Source: a virus
Length of the DNA: 22,258 nt
Reading direction: 5' to 3' (one strand)
Virus record (IMG/VR): IMGVR_UViG_3300030107_003631
Coordinates: 1-22,258 of that record
A model generated the notes under the pieces. The model did no database searches, was not told the DNA's origin, and saw only the letters and a list, made by a program, of their open reading frames with translations. The position numbers and the translations under genes were made by a program. This document shows positions 6,812-14,231 of this stretch, piece by piece; position 1 is the stretch's first letter, and each line of letters opens with the position of its first letter.

Positions 6812-7204
6812 ATGGCGTTGGTAATAAATGACAGAGTAAAAGTAACAAGCACAACTACTGGCACCGGTGCGTTTGCACTTGGAGCAGCAGTAACTGGTTT
6901 TGAAACTTTTGCACAAGGCATAGGAAACAGCAATACAACTTACTATTGTATCTTTAATCAAGGTACGAGTGAGTTTGAAGTTGGACTTGGAACATTAGAT
7001 GGTACAAGTGCAAATTTAACAAGAGGATCAGGAGCTACAATTTTTAGTAGTTCTAACTCAGATTCAGTTGTTGATTTTGGATCAGGTACAAAAGATGTAT
7101 TCTGTACTTTACCAGCAAGTAAATCGGTTTATCTGGATTCAACAGGTACACCAGTAGGAGCAGCTTCAGCAGGTTTTGCACTTGCAATGGCTGTTGCGTT
7201 ATAA
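6812..7204 (+). CDS. Tail-fiber family protein (VKVTSTTTGTGAFALG type), 130 aa
   Basis: Ribosome-binding site AAGGAG (6799-6804). The protein contains the widespread marine phage fiber signature DRVKVTSTTTGTGAFALGAA, followed by VTGFETFAQGIGNSNTTYYC, FEVGLGTLDG, NLTRGSGATIFSSSNSDS and KDVFCTLPASKSVYLDSTG. In long fibers this module (about 120 residues) is often one domain among several. Here it is the whole protein, so the fiber is probably built from separate chains. The C-terminus (SAGFALAMAVAL) is hydrophobic, but short and preceded by no basic anchor, so I do not call it a membrane segment. The role is virion surface structure, perhaps an adsorption accessory. Confidence 0.82.
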   Translation: MALVINDRVKVTSTTTGTGAFALGAAVTGFETFAQGIGNSNTTYYCIFNQGTSEFEVGLGTLDGTSANLTRGSGATIFSSSNSDSVVDFGSGTKDVFCTLPASKSVYLDSTGTPVGAASAGFALAMAVAL

Positions 7205-7217
7205 ATAGGAAAAAAAT

Positions 7218-7544
7218 ATGGCACAAGATTTTAGAAACAATTTACAAAGAAACGTTGGTACATCACCAGTCGATTTAGTAGTTGGTGGTAACTATGATGC
7301 TGTTATAGGTATTAGAATCTGTAACACTACCACTAGTACTGTTTTAGCTAGTTGTCAGATTGTAAATGGAGGAAATGATCACTTTATTGCAAAAGAAGTT
7401 AGTGTTCCACCAAACTCTGCAATCGAACTAATTCAAGGCGGTGCAAAAATTGTTTTAGAAAGTGGTGATACTCTTAAAGCACAAAGCAACACTGCTTCGT
7501 CTTTAGATATCGTTACATCATTTATTGACAGTATTAGTACATAG
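7218..7544 (+). CDS. Small beta-sandwich structural protein, 108 aa
   Basis: The ATG follows TAGGAAAAAAAT. The sequence MAQDFRNNLQRNVGTSPVDL is followed by VIGIRICNTTTSTVLASCQI, HFIAKEVSVPPNSAIELIQG, AKIVLESGDTLKAQSNTASS and LDIVTSFIDSI. It aligns along most of its length with the 110-aa protein at 19636-19968: VxLSANExxxVISEP and LKVQAASGAVDVVASVLEI there correspond to VPPNSAIELIQG and LKAQSNTASSLDIVTSFID here. The two are probably paralogs. I recognise this as a common marine phage structural family near fiber genes. No enzymatic residues are visible; a role in the tail or fiber base is inferred. Confidence 0.75.
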   Translation: MAQDFRNNLQRNVGTSPVDLVVGGNYDAVIGIRICNTTTSTVLASCQIVNGGNDHFIAKEVSVPPNSAIELIQGGAKIVLESGDTLKAQSNTASSLDIVTSFIDSIST

Positions 7545-7552
7545 GAGAAATT

Positions 7553-7729
7553 ATGACGGCAATAGTAAATGGAATCCAATACATCGGAGGTGGAACGGCT
7601 CCAAATGAATTTATAAATAATCAAGCAGGTACAATTGATGGCACACAAACTGTCGAGAACGGTGTTCTTGCAGGACCTATCACTATACCTGGTACAGTAA
7701 CAGTAACAGGGACTTTAGTAATAGTATAA
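7553..7729 (+). CDS. Small fiber-associated protein, 58 aa
   Basis: Ribosome-binding site AGGAG, ATG at 7553, and the TAA stop overlaps the next ATG (TAATG at 7727-7731). The protein is MTAIVNGIQYIGGGTAPNEF, then INNQAGTIDGTQTVENGVLA and a strand-rich end GPITIPGTVTVTGTLVIV. The short G-T-V-T-V-x-G-T-L-V-I-V ending is like the ends or stalk segments of phage fiber proteins. It is short, but has a good start context, no long gap on either side and neighbour-like codon use. It is likely to be co-translated with the first Gly-rich fiber. It could be a fiber-tip or assembly helper; that is not proven. Confidence 0.7.
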   Translation: MTAIVNGIQYIGGGTAPNEFINNQAGTIDGTQTVENGVLAGPITIPGTVTVTGTLVIV

Positions 7730-9153
7730 TGTCAAAGATAGAAGTAGATGCAATAACACAACAATCAGGATCAACACTTACAGTTGGTGGTGGAGCTAGT
7801 AAAACTGTTGTTGCTGATGCAACTACTGTAACTTTAGGTAGATGTGGTGGAACTGTGGCATTAGCTAGTGGTGCTACTCAAACAGGATTTGGTAGAACAG
7901 GAACTGTAGATTGGCAAACAGGATCAATTAAAACGACTACATTTACCGCAGCCAATGGTGAAGGCTATTTTGCAGATACATCTTCAGGTGGTTTTACAAT
8001 GAACTTACCAGCAGGATCTGCTGGAGCAATCGTATCGGTTGTTGATTATACAAATACTTTTCAAACAGGTAATTTAACAATATCCCCTAATGGTTCAGAA
8101 AAAATTGGTGGAGTAGCTGCTTCTTTTGTAGCGAGTACAGAAGGTCAATCTTTAACTTTTGTTTATGTTGATGGAACAGAAGGATGGAAAAACGTTCAAG
8201 ATTCAACAAGTAATGCAACAGGTAATGCTTTTTTAGTAGCATCAGGTGGAACAGAAACAACGTCTGGTAATTGTAAAATTCATACATTTACAGGACCTGG
8301 TACTTTTACAGTATCTGCTATTTCAACAAATTGTGCAGCTGAAAATGTAGTTTCATATATGGTAGTAGCTGGTGGTGGGGGTGGAAGTGGTGGACCGTCA
8401 GGTGATGCTGGTGGCGGTGGTGGAGCCGGTGGTTTTAGAGAATTAAAAACTCCTTTAACTCCATATACAGCAAGTCCATTAGATGGTTATCCATCTTCAC
8501 CTAACAGAGTAACAGTTACAGCAACAGCTTTTCCAATAACAGTAGGTGCTGGAGGAACAGGAACAAATGTTTATCAAACAGCTGGTGGTACGGGTGGCAC
8601 TTCTACATTTTCAACGGTGACATCAGCAGGTGGTGGTGGCGGTGGTGGTAATACTACAGCCGCACTTACCGGAGGTTCTGGTGGTGGAGGCGGAGGCGGT
8701 GGATCTCCTCCTGGTACAAACACTTTTCCAGGAGCCGCAGGAAACACTCCTCCTACAAGTCCACCACAAGGAAACACAGGTGGAGCTGGCGGTGCACAAG
8801 GTCCAGGAACAGATCAAAGAGGTGGTGGTGGCGGTGGAGCTACAGCAGTAGGTCAAAATTCTCAACCAACAGTTCAAGGTGGTGACGGTGGTGCTGGAGC
8901 AACAACATCAATTACAGGAAGTCCAACAGCTTATGCTGGTGGTGGAGGTGGTTATTCATCTCCAGTTACAGCACTTTCATATGGGACTGGTGGAACAGGA
9001 GGCGGTGGAAATGGATCATCACAGTGCCTTTCTGCAACCAACGGAACTGATAACCTCGGAGGAGGAGGTGGTGGAGCAGGTGGTCCTGTTAGTCCCTCTT
9101 CAGGTGGAAATGGTGGTTCAGGTGTAGTAATAATAAGGTATAAATATCAATAA
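7729..9153 (+). CDS. Glycine-rich tail fiber/adhesin, first of three paralogs, 474 aa
   Basis: Layout: residues 1-58 are a strand-rich stalk start (SKIEVDAITQQSGSTLTVGG). Residues 60-158 are a shared domain (GEGYFADTSSGGFTMNLPAG ... EKIGG ... LTFVYVDGTEGWKNV). Residues 165-212 are a collar (ASGGTETTSGNCKIHTFTGP, GTFTVS, VSYMVVAGG). From residue 214 to the end the protein is a glycine-rich domain with many runs of 4 to 8 Gly. It has the motif GNTPPTSPPQGNTGG at 338-352 and ends GGSGVVIIRYKYQ. Gly-rich domains of this kind are known in phage adhesins (T2 gp38-like), where stacked polyglycine-II helices display variable loops for receptor binding. It starts at the TAATG overlap with the small gene before it. 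Paralogs follow directly. Confidence 0.85.
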   Translation: MSKIEVDAITQQSGSTLTVGGGASKTVVADATTVTLGRCGGTVALASGATQTGFGRTGTVDWQTGSIKTTTFTAANGEGYFADTSSGGFTMNLPAGSAGAIVSVVDYTNTFQTGNLTISPNGSEKIGGVAASFVASTEGQSLTFVYVDGTEGWKNVQDSTSNATGNAFLVASGGTETTSGNCKIHTFTGPGTFTVSAISTNCAAENVVSYMVVAGGGGGSGGPSGDAGGGGGAGGFRELKTPLTPYTASPLDGYPSSPNRVTVTATAFPITVGAGGTGTNVYQTAGGTGGTSTFSTVTSAGGGGGGGNTTAALTGGSGGGGGGGGSPPGTNTFPGAAGNTPPTSPPQGNTGGAGGAQGPGTDQRGGGGGGATAVGQNSQPTVQGGDGGAGATTSITGSPTAYAGGGGGYSSPVTALSYGTGGTGGGGNGSSQCLSATNGTDNLGGGGGGAGGPVSPSSGGNGGSGVVIIRYKYQ

Positions 9154-9155
9154 TT

Positions 9156-10646
9156 ATGACAAGTAAAATTAAAGTAGATAATATAAATAAAGTTTCAGAT
9201 GATTCAAACATCATCAATAAATGTGGTACAACAGTAACTGTTGGAGCTGCTTCTGATGGAGTTAGAACAGGTTCAAATAATTTACAAGCATCAGATGGTG
9301 GAAATTTAATTAGTCAATGTGGAGCTACAATTACTATTGGTGCTAGTGGTGATACTATTTCTTTAGCATCAGGTGCATCACAATCAGGATTTGGTAGAGC
9401 AGGGACTGTTGATTGGCAGACATCGATTAAAACAGCAGCTAGTTTTACTGCAGTAAATGGCGAAGGTTATTTTGTAGACACTTCAAGCAATGCTATTACA
9501 GCAAATTTACCTGCAGGTTCTGTTGGTGCAATTGTATCTTTCAAAGATTATGCACAAAATTTTGATACAAACGCTTTAACTATTGCTGCAAATGGTTCAG
9601 AAAAAATAGACGGTTTAACTACCGATTTAGTTTTAAGTGCAGAAGGTCAAGCAGTTACTCTTGTTTATGGAGATGCAACAAAAGGTTGGCAAGCAGTGAA
9701 TAGTAATGATGTTGTTAACGAAATTAAATATATAGCTGCTTCAGGAGGTAGTGAAACTACTGTTTGCACAAATTTCAAAGTTCATACATTTACAGGACCA
9801 GGCACTTTTACAGTTTCTTGTGCAGGTAATGCAGCTGGTTCTAATACTGTTTCTTATGTAGTAGTAGCTGGTGCTGGCGGAGGTGGTGGAGAGCAAAGTG
9901 GCGGTGGTGGAGCTGGCGGTTATAGAGAAGGAAAATGTACTTCTGATCCATATACTGCATCACCTTTAAACGCACCAGCAGGTTTACCAGTTACAGCTCA
10001 AGGTTATCCTATTACTGTTGGAGGTGGTGGAAATGGTGGCTCAAACCCTGACACAAATGCAACAGCAGGTTCTAATTCAGTTTTTTCAAGTATAACATCA
10101 ACAGGAGGAGGTAGAGGTGGTACTTCTACTGATCCGCACCCTGCTGGAGCCGCTACAACAGGTGGTTCAGGTGGTGGAGGTGCTACACTTGGAGGATCAA
10201 CAGGAGCAGCAGGAAATACTCCCCCTGTTAGTCCACCTCAAGGAAATACTGGTGGAAATGGAGCAGGTGCACCTTACGTAGGTGGCGGTGGTGGAGGAGC
10301 TGGCGCAGTAGGAACTAATGGAGCTGGGAATCCTGGAGGTGCAGCACAGGCAGGACCAGGAGGTAATGGTGTAGCATCTTCAATAACATCATCACCGGTT
10401 ACAAGAGCTGGTGGAGGTGGAGCTGGAGGCACAGGAGCAACTGTCGGTGGTAATCAACCTTACAACGCATCTACAGGCGGTTCAGGTGGTGGCGGAGCAG
10501 GAGCACCAGACAGTCCAAGTACAAATGGAACAGCAGGAACAGCTAATACTGGCGGTGGTGGAGGTGGAGGTAATTTACAAAACCCTTCTAGCACTGGAGG
10601 TAACGGTGGCTCTGGTATAGTAATAATAAGGTATAAATTTCAATAG
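9156..10646 (+). CDS. Glycine-rich tail fiber/adhesin, second of three paralogs, 496 aa
   Basis: It starts 2 nt after the previous stop, without a clear ribosome-binding site, so translation is probably coupled. The N-terminus holds a doubled CGxTxTxG unit (NKCGTTVTVG, about 22-30; SQCGATITIG, 53-62), absent from the other two copies. Residues 83-182 are the shared domain (GEGYFVDTSSNAITANLPAG, EKIDG, VTLVYGDATKGWQAV). The collar is at 190-239 (NFKVHTFTGPGTFTVSCAGN). The glycine-rich domain runs from about 240 to the end with GNTPPVSPPQGNTGG at 353-367 and the terminus GGSGIVIIRYKFQ. The surface loops between Gly runs differ from the first copy, as expected for receptor-binding variants. Confidence 0.85.
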   Translation: MTSKIKVDNINKVSDDSNIINKCGTTVTVGAASDGVRTGSNNLQASDGGNLISQCGATITIGASGDTISLASGASQSGFGRAGTVDWQTSIKTAASFTAVNGEGYFVDTSSNAITANLPAGSVGAIVSFKDYAQNFDTNALTIAANGSEKIDGLTTDLVLSAEGQAVTLVYGDATKGWQAVNSNDVVNEIKYIAASGGSETTVCTNFKVHTFTGPGTFTVSCAGNAAGSNTVSYVVVAGAGGGGGEQSGGGGAGGYREGKCTSDPYTASPLNAPAGLPVTAQGYPITVGGGGNGGSNPDTNATAGSNSVFSSITSTGGGRGGTSTDPHPAGAATTGGSGGGGATLGGSTGAAGNTPPVSPPQGNTGGNGAGAPYVGGGGGGAGAVGTNGAGNPGGAAQAGPGGNGVASSITSSPVTRAGGGGAGGTGATVGGNQPYNASTGGSGGGGAGAPDSPSTNGTAGTANTGGGGGGGNLQNPSSTGGNGGSGIVIIRYKFQ

Positions 10647-10653
10647 GTAAATT

Positions 10654-12063
10654 ATGAGTGAAGTAAAAGTAAATAAAATTAGTCCACGATCTGGAACAGA
10701 AGTAACACTAGGTGATAGTGGCGATACGTTCACAATTCCTAGTGGTGCAACAATTAATAACCAAGGAACGGCGACAAACTTTGGTGCAACAGGTTCAGCG
10801 TCTTGGACAACAACAGTTAAGACATCAGGTTTTACAGCGGTTGCTGGTGAAGGATATTTTTGTGATACAACAAGTGGAGGATTTTCAGTTAATCTACCAG
10901 CAGGAACACCTGGAGCAGTGGTTGCATTTAAAGATTATTTAGGAACTTTTGATACAGGCACTTTAACATTAGTTCAAAACGGTTCAGATAAAATTGGTGG
11001 TTCAACGATTAATGCAACTCTAACTACAGAAGGCATTGCAGTTACATTAGTTTTTATAGATTCAACACAAGGTTGGTTAGTAACAGATTCAGGTTTACAA
11101 GACGAAGCACCAACAGCACAATATATTGCTGCAACTGGAGGAACCATTATTACTTGTAGTGATCACAAAATTCACGTTTTCACAGGACCAGGAACTTTTT
11201 GTGTTTCTAATGCAGGAAATGCTGCAGGGTCTAATAAAGTTTCATATATGGTAGTAGCAGGTGGTGGTGCGGGTGGTGGAACTAATAGACAATCTAGACC
11301 TGGTAGTGGAGCAGGAGCAGGGGGTTTTAGAGAAGGTAAAGCACCTGCATTTGAAAGTTATACAGCTTCTCCATTAGTAGATTCAGATGGTTTAACAGTG
11401 CCAGCAACGGCTTATCCAATAACAGTAGGTGCTGGTGGAACAGGTGGAGCAGGAGTTAATGGACCATCTTCAAGTGGAGCTAATTCTATTTTTTCAAGTA
11501 TTACGTCAGCCGGAGGCGGAGCAGGAGCATCACCTGGTGCCGATGAACACGCTGCAGGCGGATCAGGAGGAGCAGCAAGAGCAGGAGGACCAGTAGGTAA
11601 ATGTGGAAACACACCTCCAGTTAGTCCACCTCAAGGTAATGCAGGTGGAAATGGAGGACCTTGTGCTGTAAACTTTTCTACAGGTGGTGGTGGTGGAGCT
11701 ACAGCTGCTGGAGGTAATTCACCAAATCCTTGTGTTGCAGGTGCAGGTGGAGCTGGAGCTGGAACAGCTATTACAACATCAACTTGTTATGGAACACCAG
11801 GTCCAAGTGGTTCTTTAAGATACTATGCTGGTGGAGCAGGTGGAAATGTTTGGGGACCATCTGGTGGAGCTGGTGCAGGAGGTGATGGTGGTGGAGCTGC
11901 GGGTAAAAATGGAAATCCTTATGCTGATGGAACAGCTGGAACAGTAAATACTGGTGGTGGAGGTTCAGGAGCTTCTGGAGGACCAGGATATCCAGCGACT
12001 GCTGTAACAGGTGGTAATGGTGGTAGTGGAATTGTTATTATTAGATACAAATTTCAAAATTAA
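10654..12063 (+). CDS. Glycine-rich tail fiber/adhesin, third of three paralogs, 469 aa
   Basis: It starts 7 nt after the previous stop, with a weak AGGT site. It has a short N-terminal stalk (SEVKVNKISPRSGTEVTLGD). The shared domain is at 47-143 (GEGYFCDTTSGGFSVNLPAG, DKIGG, VTLVFIDSTQGWLV) and the collar at 155-200 (DHKIHVFTGPGTFCVSNAGN, VSYMVVAGG). The glycine-rich domain runs from about 202, with GNTPPVSPPQGNAGG at 318-332, and ends GGSGIVIIRYKFQN. More Cys residues occur here than in copy 1 (for example VGKCGNTP and ITTSTCYGTP). All three copies have the same order of parts, so the cluster arose by tandem duplication with divergence of the loops. Role: adsorption to the host surface, inferred. 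Confidence 0.85.
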   Translation: MSEVKVNKISPRSGTEVTLGDSGDTFTIPSGATINNQGTATNFGATGSASWTTTVKTSGFTAVAGEGYFCDTTSGGFSVNLPAGTPGAVVAFKDYLGTFDTGTLTLVQNGSDKIGGSTINATLTTEGIAVTLVFIDSTQGWLVTDSGLQDEAPTAQYIAATGGTIITCSDHKIHVFTGPGTFCVSNAGNAAGSNKVSYMVVAGGGAGGGTNRQSRPGSGAGAGGFREGKAPAFESYTASPLVDSDGLTVPATAYPITVGAGGTGGAGVNGPSSSGANSIFSSITSAGGGAGASPGADEHAAGGSGGAARAGGPVGKCGNTPPVSPPQGNAGGNGGPCAVNFSTGGGGGATAAGGNSPNPCVAGAGGAGAGTAITTSTCYGTPGPSGSLRYYAGGAGGNVWGPSGGAGAGGDGGGAAGKNGNPYADGTAGTVNTGGGGSGASGGPGYPATAVTGGNGGSGIVIIRYKFQN

Positions 12064-12108
12064 TATGTATTTACTAGTATTTAAAATTAATATATAAGGA
12101 GAAACATT

Positions 12109-12564
12109 ATGGCACATTTTGCAAAACTAGGAGCTAATGGAAAAGTTATTCAAGTGTTAACTATGGATAACGATAAAATGTTAAACGCTGATGGTGTTGA
12201 AGACGAAACAGTAGGTCAACAGTGGTTAGAAACACACAACAACTGGCCTGCACAAATGTGGATTCAAACATCTTACAACACAACACAAAACACACATAAA
12301 TCTGGTGATAACTCAAAAGCATTTAGAGGAAACTATGCAGGTATAGGTTATACTTGGGACGAAGATAATAATATCTTTTGGCCTAAATCACCTTATGCAT
12401 CTTGGGTAAAAGATACTACAACTGCATCTTGGAAATCACCAATCGGTGATGCTCCAGCATTAACTGCAGAACAAGAATCACAAAATACAGCTAATACTCA
12501 TCAATGGGGTTATGTTTGGAATGAAGCTAATCAATCTTGGGACTTGACAGATAACAACGCATAA
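12109..12564 (+). CDS. Conserved marine phage protein of the MAHFAKL family, 151 aa
   Basis: Strong ribosome-binding site AAGGAG (12096-12101). The sequence MAHFAKLGANGKVIQVLTMD is followed by VGQQWLETHNNWPAQMWIQT, RGNYAGIGYTWDEDNNIFWP, KSPYASWVKDTTTASWKSPI and WNEANQSWDL. I recognise the order MAHFAxLxxNxxVxxVxxxx ... W(I/V)QTSYN ... RxNYAGIGYxxDxxxxxFxxPxPxxSWxLdxxtxxWxxP as a widespread family in marine phages. It often lies near tail fiber genes; its function is not known to me. It is rich in Trp (11 residues), which together with the repeated W-x-W context hints at a surface-exposed binding fold. Placed between the fibers and the oxygenase cluster. Confidence 0.85.
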   Translation: MAHFAKLGANGKVIQVLTMDNDKMLNADGVEDETVGQQWLETHNNWPAQMWIQTSYNTTQNTHKSGDNSKAFRGNYAGIGYTWDEDNNIFWPKSPYASWVKDTTTASWKSPIGDAPALTAEQESQNTANTHQWGYVWNEANQSWDLTDNNA

Positions 12565-12582
12565 ATTAAAAATGGTGGTGGT

Positions 12583-13086
12583 ATGCAAAAGAAAGTATTA
12601 AGCGAACAGGCTTTATATTATGGTGATGTGGCAATGCCTAAAGATTGGGACATTGACCGAGATAAATTATCAGGCGATATTTTACAATCAGTAATTCAAA
12701 ACAAAGATTTTCCGTTCTCGCGAACATTTGATATGTTGAATACTTATATGAGAGATCATATAAATTTAGACTATGGATTTACTTTAGTTAATAAAGAAAC
12801 TTGGGGTAACATCTATAAACCTAGCGAGACTACAATTCCATTATTAAATATAGATCCAGTAGATTTACGAAACTCACCAGATTATACATTTTTATATGGT
12901 GTAAAAGTCAAAGACTGTATGGTCAGAATACACTATGAAGATAATAGACGTAAAGGTAGAAGTTGGGATATACCACTTAAAAATAATATGTTTATTATGT
13001 TTCCATCTACAAATATGTATTACTTAACTAACAATCAAAAGGATAGTTTAAATTTTGTACAAACTATATTGTATGAATATATCTAA
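12583..13086 (+). CDS. Conserved hypothetical protein before the oxygenase cluster, 167 aa
   Basis: The start region has only GGTGGTGG as a possible ribosome-binding site. The protein contains FPFSRTFDMLNTYMRDHINL, FTLVNKETWGNIYKPSETTI, NIDPVDLRNSPDYTFLYGVK and RIHYEDNRRKGRSWDIPLKN, then NNMFIMFPSTNMYYLTNNQK. The strand pattern and the N-N-M-F-I-M-F-P-S step resemble the late strands of double-stranded beta-helix proteins such as 2OG oxygenases (compare GSIIVFPS in the gene at 13575). However, no HxD/E motif and no distal His are visible. It may be an inactive relative or a partner of the following enzymes. I recognise it as a conserved marine phage family of unknown function. Its end overlaps the next gene by 14 nt. 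Confidence 0.7.
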   Translation: MQKKVLSEQALYYGDVAMPKDWDIDRDKLSGDILQSVIQNKDFPFSRTFDMLNTYMRDHINLDYGFTLVNKETWGNIYKPSETTIPLLNIDPVDLRNSPDYTFLYGVKVKDCMVRIHYEDNRRKGRSWDIPLKNNMFIMFPSTNMYYLTNNQKDSLNFVQTILYEYI

Positions 13087-13588
13087 TTATATTTTTATAA
13101 GCGATAATTTTTTAAACAATATAGAATGCGATAAATTAATAGATTATTATTACAAAAATAAAGATAAAATAATTACTAAATCAAATTATATTTATTGTGA
13201 TATGCAACCAAACAAATTTTTAGAAAAAAAATTAAATAAAATTCCTTCTTTGTATGAAAAAAAATATCCTGAAGCTAGTATAACATTTGACAAATGGTAT
13301 TTGGATGAGATTAGAATAAAACATTTTAAACCAAAAAATAGTTTTGACAATTGGCATTCGGAACATTCAACAAAAGCTCCTTTAAGAATGTTAGCTCTTC
13401 AAATATATTTATCTTCACATAAATGTGGAACTAAATTTTATCGTTATAAAACAATAAAATCAGAAAAGGGAAGATTAGCTATTTGGCCTGCATATTTTAC
13501 TCACACACATAAAGGACAAGTTTGTCCAGATAATTTGAATAGATTTATTTTTTCTGGATATTATAGGTTTAAGAATGAATCTATTTAA
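13073..13588 (+). CDS. 2OG-Fe(II) oxygenase-like protein 1, 171 aa
   Basis: I use the ATG at 13073 (MNISNYIFISDNFLNNIECD) rather than the in-frame TTG at 13055, giving a 14-nt overlap with the previous gene. The N-terminal FISDNFLNNIECDKLIDYY is typical of prolyl-4-hydroxylase-like proteins. Candidate Fe ligands are His95 and Glu97 (NWHSEHS; HxE, not the more common HxD) and His146 (or His144) in YFTHTHKG; Arg157 in LNRFIFSGYY would bind 2-oxoglutarate. The last strands, GRLAIWPAYFTHTHKGQ and NRFIFSGYYRF, match the family. The gene is extremely AT-rich, with long A and T runs, even compared with its neighbours. Predicted reaction: 2OG- and O2-dependent hydroxylation; the substrate is unknown. 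Confidence 0.72.
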   Translation: MNISNYIFISDNFLNNIECDKLIDYYYKNKDKIITKSNYIYCDMQPNKFLEKKLNKIPSLYEKKYPEASITFDKWYLDEIRIKHFKPKNSFDNWHSEHSTKAPLRMLALQIYLSSHKCGTKFYRYKTIKSEKGRLAIWPAYFTHTHKGQVCPDNLNRFIFSGYYRFKNESI

Positions 13589-14231
13589 TTACTATTGGTA
13601 TTTTACGAGTGTTCTAACACCAAAGTTCTGTGACGATGTAATAGCTTATGCTAATCAACAAAAAGAAACAATGGCTATTACTGGTGGTTATGGAAGAGAA
13701 AGAGATTTAAATAAAAAACCATTAAACAAAGAAGAAGTAAAAGATTTAAAAAGAAAAAGAAACTCTGATTTAGTATGGCTTAATGACACTTGGATATATA
13801 AAGAAATACACCCATATGTTCATGAAGCAAATAAACAAGCTGGTTGGAATTTTGATTGGGAAAGATCAGAATCTTGTCAGTTTACAAAGTATAAATTAAA
13901 TCAATATTACGATTGGCATTGTGATAGCTGGGATAAACCATATGATAGAAAAGATCCTAACAATTCAGAACATGGCAGAATTAGAAAACTATCTATGACT
14001 TGTCAGTTAACAGATGGATCAGAATACAAAGGCGGTGAATTAGAATTTGATTTTAGAAACTATGATCCACATATGCGAGATGAATCAAAACATAGAATAC
14101 AATGTAAAGAGATATTACCAAAAGGATCTATTATTGTATTTCCTAGTTTTGTGTGGCATAGAGTTAAACCAGTAACATCAGGCACAAGATATAGTCTTGT
14201 AGTATGGCATTTAGGGAGGCCTTTTAGATAA
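13575..14231 (+). CDS. 2OG-Fe(II) oxygenase 2 (prolyl hydroxylase-like), 218 aa
   Basis: This is the clearest oxygenase of the four. The start (MNLFNYYWYFTSVLTPKFCD) overlaps the previous gene by 14 nt. Fe ligands: His115 and Asp117 in YYDWHCDSW (HxD) and His195 in FVWHRVKPV. Arg205 in GTRYSLVVW is the expected 2-oxoglutarate ligand. The GGELEFDFRNYD strand, KGSIIVFPSFVWH and the segment KLSMTCQLTDGSEYKGGELE are typical of phage prolyl-4-hydroxylase-like or PKHD-type oxygenases. Length (about 220) is normal. It should act in the cytoplasm during late infection. The substrate is not indicated by the sequence; the fiber genes next door make virion proteins one candidate. Confidence 0.9.
   Translation: MNLFNYYWYFTSVLTPKFCDDVIAYANQQKETMAITGGYGRERDLNKKPLNKEEVKDLKRKRNSDLVWLNDTWIYKEIHPYVHEANKQAGWNFDWERSESCQFTKYKLNQYYDWHCDSWDKPYDRKDPNNSEHGRIRKLSMTCQLTDGSEYKGGELEFDFRNYDPHMRDESKHRIQCKEILPKGSIIVFPSFVWHRVKPVTSGTRYSLVVWHLGRPFR

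Noticed and set aside
8574-8877. Proline- and Cys/Ser/Thr-rich minus-strand ORFs and an extra + frame in the Gly-rich fiber
   Set aside because: GGT/GGA runs read as proline or Val/Leu-rich chains in other frames. The Gly-rich frame has the conserved domains; the same effect explains frames at 8879-9127, 10411-10620 and 11412-11612.
8340-12050. Gly-rich repeats as CRISPR array or collagen
   Set aside because: There are no constant-length repeats with unique spacers, and the protein lacks a regular Gly-X-Y period. It fits the Gly-rich phage adhesin type.
13055-13075. Upstream TTG start for the first oxygenase
   Set aside because: The ATG at 13073 gives the usual family N-terminus. Likewise TTG starts at 2683 and 19618 and the ATG at 14796 were dropped for better-placed ATGs.
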